A stretch of DNA of 12,887 bases from JBBDWJ01 sp040902925 (GTDB taxonomy: Bacteria; Acidobacteriota; Terriglobia; Bryobacterales; UBA6623). Below, piece after piece: positions 7,948-12,887 of the stretch (the stretch's first letter is position 1; each line of letters opens with the position of its first letter). Where the stretch lies: the NCBI GenBank assembly GCA_040902925.1, contig JBBDWJ010000318.1, positions 1-12,887 on the forward strand, written 5' to 3'. The notes below the pieces were generated by a model, which saw nothing but the letters and a program-made list of their open reading frames with translations, ran no database searches and was not told the origin of the DNA. A program made the translations under genes and the position numbers.

Positions 7948-10413
7948 CTACTCGTACCGCAGCGCCTCCATCGGATCGAGATTCGCCGCCCGTCTCGCGG
8001 GTAAGTAGGCGGCGAACGCCGCGACTCCAGCCAGCACAACGACCGCGCCCGCGATCGTCAGTGGATCGGTCGACGTCATCCCAAACAGATAGCTCTCGAT
8101 CCAGCTCGTAGCCGCCAGCGCTGCCGGCAGTCCTAGCGCGATTCCGACGGCTACCAGTACGCCCGCTTCGCGCAGCCACAAACCGAGCACTTCGCCGCGC
8201 CGCGCGCCGAGCGCCAACCGCAGCCCGATTTCGTTGGTGCGCCGGGCGACCGCGGTCGAAAGCACTCCGTAAAGACCCACCGACGCCAGCGCCAGCGCGA
8301 CCAATCCGAAAAACCCACCCAGGCTCGCTAGCATGCGCTCCTGCGAAATCGTGCGGCCGGCCTGCTCTTCGAGCGTCTTCACTTCGCGGACCAGAATGTC
8401 GTGCTCGCGCAAGGCCTCGCGCGCAGCCTGAGCCACCGCCAACGGCTCGCCCGCGGTACGCAATTCCACCGAGAGGAAGGTGTGCCCGGCCTGCGTCAGC
8501 GGAAAATAAACGATGGCGCGGGACTCTTCGCGCAGGTTGTGATACTTTGCGTCCGCAACGACCCCCACCACTTCGAAGGCCTTCGCGGGATCGAACTCTT
8601 TGCTCTGCGAAGCCAGCTTGCCGAGGGGGTCCTGCCGGCCAAACAGCTCCCGCGCCAGAGTCTCATTGATCACGGCAACCTGCGCCGCCTGTTCGGTGTC
8701 GCTCCATTCGAAACCGCGGCCGGCAAGCATGCGCATGCCGGTGGTTTCGAAATACGACGACGTTACCGCATTCAGGAGCATCCGGACCGGCTCGCCCTGT
8801 TCGTTTTGTAATCCCTGCGCGGTGACGATGGAAGTCCAGGAACCCTGCTGCATCAGCCCGATCATTGACAGGCTTGCCGAACGGACACCTGGAATCCGCC
8901 CTAGCGCCTCTTCCAGCGGCCGGTGAGCTTCAGGCGGGGCCTTGCTCAACGTGCCCTCGTGCACATCAATCAGCAATACGTGATGCCGCTCGAAGCCCGG
9001 GTCCAGGTCGTGAAGATTCCGCAGGCTGCGGACTAAGAGGCCCGCCATGATCAGCAGAAACAGCGAGAGCGCGACCTGCCCGCAGACGAGAGCGCGCGTG
9101 GCGCGTTGTTCGCGGAATCCCTGCCCCGCTCCGCGCGCCGGCCGCAGCACTGCGTCGAGGCTCGCCGCACGGGCCTGCAGCGCGGGCAACAATCCGAACA
9201 GCACGCCCGTCAGCATCGAGACACCCACCGTGTAGGCGAGCAGCCGGGCGTCGAGCTGCAGCTCCAGCAGGAACGGCTCATTCGGGTCCGAAACAAGCTG
9301 CACCAGAAACCCGCTGCCGAACCACGCCAGGTACAGCCCTGCCGCTCCGCCCAGTAGGGCCAGCAGCACGCTTTCGGTCAGCAACTGCCGCACGAGGCGC
9401 CCGCGCCCGCAACCCACCGCGAGGCGAATGGCGATCTCGCGCCGCCGGCCCGTCGCCCGCGACAGCAGCAGGTTCGCGATGTTGCAGCAGGCAAGCAGCA
9501 GCACCAGGCTCACTATTCCCATCAGCACCCACAGCGTCTTCGAAAAAGCGCGCCGCCAGCCGTGCCAGCCCTGCCCACCCGGCTGCAGCTCGATGCGCCA
9601 GTCGGTTGGGCGGGCGAGGCCGGACCGAATGGGAGCATCCGGGCTGGTCCGGATCTGTTGCAGCAGAGCCGTCAGCTCGGTCTGCGCCGGCTCGAGCTCG
9701 ACTCCCGGCTTGAGCCGGCCGAAGGCTTTCAGCCAGGATGCGGCGTCGTTGTCGAGGAAGTCCTGCCCGGCAAGTTGCGGTTGCATCATGGTCGGTACCC
9801 ACAAGTCCGGCGACTCGCCCACCGCTTCGCCGTAGAACCCGCGCGGCGTGACGCCGATGATCGTGAACATCGTCTCGCGCAGTTGCAGTTGCGCGCCGAC
9901 AGCCTCGGGCGAGTGGCCGAACTGCCGCTCCCAGAAGCCGTGGCTGATCACCGCCACGGGATGCCCGCCCGGCACGCGATCGTCCTCTCTGGCAAAGACA
10001 CGCCCGGCGATCGCCTGCACGCCCAGCACGGAAAAGTATTCGCCCGAGACGATCGTCACGTTCAGCGGATCGATCGGCGCCATGCCGCCCGGCCCGCTCC
10101 GTGCCGCCCTGTAAATGGTGTGCTGTCCCGCCGATGCAAACATGCCGGAAAGCACCGTCTGGCGGTCACGCAGCTCGCGAAAGATCGGGTACGTGAGGTT
10201 GTCGAAACCTTCCCGTGTCATCTGCGCCACCAGCAGCAGCTTCTCGGGCTCGTGGACCGGCAGCATTCGCAAGAGCACGGCGTCAAAGACGGTGAAGATG
10301 GCCGTGTTCGCGCCGATGCCGAGCGCCAGGGTCAAAACCGCGACGGCGGCGAAGCCGGGCGACTTCGCCAGCGCCCGCAAACCGTAACGCGCATCCTGCA
10401 GCATGCTTTGCAT
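7948..10413 (-). CDS. ADOP-family MacB-like permease (intact)
   Basis: From ATG 10413 (AAGAGG six bases upstream) the protein has 821 residues; the frame is open further upstream but that part is repeat sequence. The order is typical of acidobacterial duplicated orphan permeases: N-terminal MLQDARYGLRALAKSPGF and first helix (20-50, LALGIGANTAIFTVFDAVLL); MacB-type periplasmic domain (60-275); FtsX core with three helices (290-415; ACCNIANLLLSRATGRRREI); a second amphipathic start and helix (440-465); second periplasmic domain (470-690); and C-terminal FtsX core (692-821; VGLYGVLSTAVARRTNEIGL, ending LDPMEALRYE). It sits in the inner membrane with large periplasmic parts. No ABC ATPase is encoded nearby, consistent with the family. 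It is 65 bp upstream of the frameshifted paralogue and downstream of an ADOP remnant and a sigma-54-type promoter. The transported or sensed substrate is unknown. Confidence 0.92.
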   Translation of the reverse strand: MQSMLQDARYGLRALAKSPGFAAVAVLTLALGIGANTAIFTVFDAVLLRMLPVHEPEKLLLVAQMTREGFDNLTYPIFRELRDRQTVLSGMFASAGQHTIYRAARSGPGGMAPIDPLNVTIVSGEYFSVLGVQAIAGRVFAREDDRVPGGHPVAVISHGFWERQFGHSPEAVGAQLQLRETMFTIIGVTPRGFYGEAVGESPDLWVPTMMQPQLAGQDFLDNDAASWLKAFGRLKPGVELEPAQTELTALLQQIRTSPDAPIRSGLARPTDWRIELQPGGQGWHGWRRAFSKTLWVLMGIVSLVLLLACCNIANLLLSRATGRRREIAIRLAVGCGRGRLVRQLLTESVLLALLGGAAGLYLAWFGSGFLVQLVSDPNEPFLLELQLDARLLAYTVGVSMLTGVLFGLLPALQARAASLDAVLRPARGAGQGFREQRATRALVCGQVALSLFLLIMAGLLVRSLRNLHDLDPGFERHHVLLIDVHEGTLSKAPPEAHRPLEEALGRIPGVRSASLSMIGLMQQGSWTSIVTAQGLQNEQGEPVRMLLNAVTSSYFETTGMRMLAGRGFEWSDTEQAAQVAVINETLARELFGRQDPLGKLASQSKEFDPAKAFEVVGVVADAKYHNLREESRAIVYFPLTQAGHTFLSVELRTAGEPLAVAQAAREALREHDILVREVKTLEEQAGRTISQERMLASLGGFFGLVALALASVGLYGVLSTAVARRTNEIGLRLALGARRGEVLGLWLREAGVLVAVGIALGLPAALAATSWIESYLFGMTSTDPLTIAGAVVVLAGVAAFAAYLPARRAANLDPMEALRYE

Positions 10414-10431
10414 GGAATACCTCTTAGTAGG

Positions 10432-10494
10432 AAGACAATCTTGTCTCTGATGACCAGACAATCTGTGCCCCACAGGCAGGATTGCCTGTGCCAC
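10432..10494. repeat. diverged second copy of the multi-hairpin palindromic repeat
   Basis: Three short palindromes follow one another: AGACAA-TC-TTGTCT (10433-10446), CAGA-CAA-TCTG (about 10455-10465) and CACAGGCA-GGAT-TGCCTGTG (10471-10490, perfect 8-bp stem). The last unit and the terminal GTGCCAC match the copy at 7895-7944. Its right end overlaps the TAG stop of the ADOP remnant, and its left end stops just before the Shine-Dalgarno of the intact ADOP gene. Both copies therefore occupy the same gene-junction position. Confidence 0.7.
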
Positions 10495-10559
10495 TACTCA
10501 TACCGCAGCGCCGTCATCGGATCAGCGTGCGCCGCGTGCCGCGTCAACACCGCTGCGGC
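10494..10559 (-). pseudogene. C-terminal remnant of a third ADOP permease
   Basis: On the minus strand this stretch reads AAAVLTRHAAHADPMTALRYE followed by TAG, the characteristic ADOP C-terminus (compare RRAANLDPMEALRYE and RRAARLDPITALRHE at the ends of the two neighbouring genes). Upstream of about 10559 no further ADOP homology is visible, so only about 20 codons survive. The segment lies between the sigma-54-type promoter and the intact ADOP gene, where a first ADOP gene would be expected. It would now be untranslated leader sequence. Confidence 0.7.
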
Positions 10560-10661
10560 AGTAACCCTGGATTTCGGATGGAAGCCCGAAACGCACGCCA
10601 AATCCCGTCACATGGATCTCATACGCCCACCTGGCCGGCCACAAAATTCCGCAGCAAGCAA

Positions 10662-10677
10662 TGCAAGAAGCATGCCG
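10662..10677 (-). promoter_or_regulatory. putative sigma-54 (-24/-12) promoter of the ADOP array
   Basis: On the minus strand the 16 bases CGGCATGCTTCTTGCA follow the RpoN consensus TGGCACG-N4-TTGCA. The invariant GG and GC doublets are exactly ten bases apart, and only the first T and the C of CAC differ. A start about 12 bases downstream would give a leader of roughly 240 bases that includes the ADOP remnant and the palindromic repeat before the ATG at 10413. Sigma-54 promoters need an enhancer-binding activator; none is encoded in the window. Confidence 0.5.
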
Positions 10678-10780
10678 CTGCGAAAAGGCGGTTAACCTAC
10701 TAATTTTTAAGCAATTGTTTCGCTGCCAGCCCGTTCGCTCCTGGGATGGAGTGTGCCGGAAGCGGGACGAACGATCGCCG

Positions 10781-11875
10781 CTAAGGCGCGGTCACTACCG
10801 CGGCGGCGGGCTCGGCCCCAGGAGGCGGGACCGACAGTGTGGCCAGCGCCGTAAGGGCAACAATCAGAAGAACAAATTGACCCAGCGCCACCTGATCGGG
10901 TTTGTCGGGCGCTTCGCCGCGCAGCCGCAACAAGGCGATTGCCCCAATCAAAAGCAGCAGACCTTCCGCGGAGACAAACCAAGCAACGCCGACGGCCGCC
11001 ACCAGAAACCAGCGCTGCCCACGGTTCAAAGCACGAAACCCGCGGCTGCCATCGAGCTGCCACACCGGCAGCAGGTTGAACAGGTTGATCCAGGCCCCGA
11101 ATTTGGCGATCGCGGCCCAGATCGCCGACCCCGTCACGAGGAAAACAGCATAGGCGGCCAGTGCCGCGCCAAGCCCCCAGATCGGACCCGCCAACCCGAC
11201 CCGCGCATCCTCACGGGCGCTGGTCGGCGCTTGTTTCATGCGAATCATGGCGCCGAATCCGGGAATAAACATCGGCGCCGACGCCTTGATGCCGAACCGC
11301 CGCAGCGCCGCGACGTGTCCCATCTCATGAACATAGATCGAGCCCACCAGCCCGAGAGCGAACTGCCAGCCCCACGCCGTCCACTACACGCCGAACGATT
11401 GGAACATCGACAGGAACGTACTGCCCTTGCTGAGCCCAAGCAGCAGGAACTTGCCCTTGCTCAGCAGCAACGCGAAGACAAATTTGAACTTCCAAAGCAG
11501 CAGCGCCAGCGACCCGGCCGCCACGCCTGCCTTTCCCCATCCGAAGCCACCCGAAGCGGGAGCTTGCGCGCCGCGGGCCGTTTCGTCGTGCACAGCGGGT
11601 GCGTGCCTGCTCAGTTCCGCGCACTTGTCGGCAATGAGTTTGTACTGCCGGGATTGCGGCGGCAGCAATTCCAGCGCCTCCCGCCACAGCGTCAGGGCGC
11701 GGACCGTTTCGCCGCTGGAAGCCGCCTGTTCAGCTTCGGCGCTCAGTTGCCGCAGGCGCTCGCCGTGCACAAGCCTGTGGCACTGCGGACAGGTCACCGC
11801 CTTCCGCGCCAGCTCGCATCCGCAGGCGGAACAGGCAGCGGGTGAGGACTGGCTCAGAGCGGCGGATTCAGCCAT
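10781..11875 (-). pseudogene. zinc-ribbon / M50 site-2 protease, split by an in-frame amber codon
   Basis: The frame runs from ATG 11875 to TAG 10781 (365 codons including the stop) but contains TAG at 11386-11384, codon 164. The first part (163 residues) has a zinc ribbon (C15, C18, C29, C32), a TPR-like helical stretch (about 41-90) and hydrophobic segments (115-160). In the same frame after the TAG come WTAWGWQFALGLVGSIY and the metalloprotease motif HEMGH (183-187), PMFIPGFGAMIR, and NLLPVWQLDG with the third zinc ligand D275, so the M50 catalytic set is complete. Uninterrupted, it would be an intramembrane metalloprotease with a cytosolic zinc-ribbon/TPR arm. The second half could initiate at GTG 11347 just before HEMGH, but it would lose the preceding membrane segment. 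The ATG lies two bases after the stop of the upstream gene, implying coupled translation. Mutation versus sequence error is undecided. Confidence 0.85.
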
Positions 11876-11877
11876 CT

Positions 11878-12780
11878 TCAGGCCGCCCCCGTTTGCGTTG
11901 CGGCCGGGGCGGGCGACCCAGCGGAGAACGGACCCTCGATTGTGTCCACGCGGCGGGCCGAGTGCTTCCAAGCCTCGAAAAGCCCGATGCCAATGATCAC
12001 CAAACCAAAGATGTTTTCCCAACCCGCCAGAAACGGCGCAAGAAACGAGATAGCGAGGACAACCGCGCTGACAGCTAACAGTTGGCCGACGTTCGCCGAT
12101 GTAAGGTCTACCGTTTCGGGCGCCGGGCCGGTAGTCTGTTGCGGTTCAGCGTCGCTGGATTGAGGCACTGGCGGATTGACCGGAGGCGTTGCATTTGCCA
12201 TCGACACCGTATCCGAAGGCGGCTCGCCACCAGCAACGCCAGTCGCGGCGCCGCTGTCTGGTGCTTCGGTCGCACCCTGCGCCGTTTCCTGCTCGGAGGC
12301 TTCTGTTAACCCTTTGATTACGAGAGGCACGTAACTCGAGACGATCGCACAATACGTCAGAAAAACCGCCAACGCCTGATAGACTCTGCCGCCGCGATTC
12401 CCTGAGCCGCTCATCACCGCTTTCCCGACCATCCAACCAACGACAATGGCGATCAGCCCAAATTCGTAACCTGTAGCCCACGAAATCGCGAAATAAATCA
12501 GCGTCCCAACGGCTGCCGCTCCGGTCCCATAAACGACGGCGCGCAGAAACCGGCCAAACGAGGACCGCTCCGGCTCGACCGGCCCTTCCCGAGCCCATCT
12601 GCACGGAGAACAGAAGTATGACCCGTTAATCAGGTAATACTCGCCGCTAATGGATTGTTTGCAGGTTTCGCAGGCCAAACTAGGGGTTACCTCATCGTAT
12701 TCGGCCTGCTCGAACTGAAGATCCGGCGCGGCGCTCGATTCCGGCTCGCTGGGTGTGCCGCTCGGATTTAGGCTGGACAT
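11878..12780 (-). CDS. membrane protein with N-terminal CxxC-x16-CxxC zinc-binding motif
   Basis: The protein has 300 residues from ATG 12780, preferred over the upstream ATG at 12861 because GGGGGA lies three bases before it. Residues 37-60 form a treble-clef/B-box-like site (C37, C40, C57, C60; CETC, then FCSPC). Membrane segments follow at about 80-100, 106-124 and 133-155, then a low-complexity Ala/Pro/Gln-rich linker (160-230) and two more hydrophobic segments (233-252, 255-272). The C-terminal tail is Ala/Pro-rich. I do not recognise a named family or function. The two-base gap to the zinc-ribbon/M50 gene, which also pairs a zinc ribbon with membrane helices, suggests they work together, for example as partner or substrate of the protease; that is inference only. 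Confidence 0.8.
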   Translation of the reverse strand: MSSLNPSGTPSEPESSAAPDLQFEQAEYDEVTPSLACETCKQSISGEYYLINGSYFCSPCRWAREGPVEPERSSFGRFLRAVVYGTGAAAVGTLIYFAISWATGYEFGLIAIVVGWMVGKAVMSGSGNRGGRVYQALAVFLTYCAIVSSYVPLVIKGLTEASEQETAQGATEAPDSGAATGVAGGEPPSDTVSMANATPPVNPPVPQSSDAEPQQTTGPAPETVDLTSANVGQLLAVSAVVLAISFLAPFLAGWENIFGLVIIGIGLFEAWKHSARRVDTIEGPFSAGSPAPAATQTGAA

Positions 12781-12783
12781 AGT

Positions 12784-12810
12784 TCCCCCGCTTCGACAAT
12801 TAAGGGGGGA
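12784..12810 (-). promoter_or_regulatory. hairpin sequestering the Shine-Dalgarno of the zinc/membrane gene
   Basis: In the mRNA, TCCCCC (12810-12805) can pair with GGGGGA (12789-12784), which is the only Shine-Dalgarno candidate and lies three bases before the ATG at 12780. The loop is 15 bases and A/T-rich at its 5' side. The six-base all-GC-plus-one stem would mask the ribosome site unless it is opened. Confidence 0.4.
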
Positions 12811-12887
12811 CTGTGAATCGATGTGTGTGAATTTCACTGCTGTCCGGCTAAAATCTCTCACCAGTCGATAACCGGTGCGGAATCAAT
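12811..12887 (-). promoter_or_regulatory. upstream region of the zinc/M50 operon, possible operator
   Basis: This is about 77 bp of non-coding sequence up to the window end. It contains the perfect inverted repeat GTGAA-T-TTCAC (12827-12837), which has the size of a small operator half-site pair. No convincing -35/-10 pair or -24/-12 box was found, and the promoter may lie partly outside the window. Confidence 0.25.

Noticed and set aside
11384..11386. TAG read as an amino acid (recoding) in the M50 gene
   Set aside because: TAG ends the receptor, the permease, both ADOP genes, the ADOP remnant and the M50 gene itself, so it is a normal stop here. No recoding machinery is seen.
10661..11845. 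394-codon plus-strand frame opposite the M50 gene
   Set aside because: Low-complexity Arg/Gln/Pro-rich translation with no family features; it is a shadow of the minus-strand gene.

Overview
The window looks like chromosomal DNA from an Acidobacteriota member (Solibacter/Bryobacter-like). The grounds are an Oar-type TonB-dependent receptor with an N-terminal carboxypeptidase-regulatory domain, and MacB-like permeases with no ATPase that match the 'acidobacterial duplicated orphan permease' (ADOP) family. The DNA is GC-rich, and every gene I can support lies on the minus strand. No phage, plasmid, CRISPR, tRNA or rRNA gene was seen, and no clearly new protein system is present. The unusual material is non-coding structure and broken genes.

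Layout in the direction of transcription (right to left). (1) 12780-10781: a two-gene unit. The first gene encodes a membrane protein with an N-terminal CxxC/CxxC zinc-binding motif. Two bases after its stop comes a zinc-ribbon/site-2-protease (M50) gene that is split by an in-frame amber codon at 11384-11386. (2) About 10677-5445: an ADOP array. A sigma-54-type -24/-12 promoter is followed by a short C-terminal remnant of one ADOP gene, an intact ADOP gene, and a second ADOP gene with a one-base frameshift near its start. A short, multi-hairpin palindromic repeat sits at the 3' end of both the remnant and the intact gene. (3) 5387-4206: a MOT1-type sulfate/molybdate permease, 57 bp downstream of the second ADOP gene, with a TTG start.

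(4) 4210-3373: a non-coding stretch of about 830 bp. It begins with a 187-bp element bounded by perfect 23-bp inverted repeats, and one of these repeats supplies the stop codon of the permease gene. Next to it lies a densely paired region (3789-3990) that could be a structured RNA. (5) 3372-61: a 1103-residue outer-membrane receptor, followed by two GC-rich hairpins likely to end transcription.

Functionally, the receptor acts in the outer membrane, the ADOP proteins and the permease in the inner membrane, and the M50 unit probably in intramembrane proteolysis or membrane homeostasis. Nothing ties them into one pathway. Three gene lesions (remnant, frameshift, nonsense codon) lie between 7.7 and 11.4 kb. 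They could be real decay or errors in the underlying assembly.
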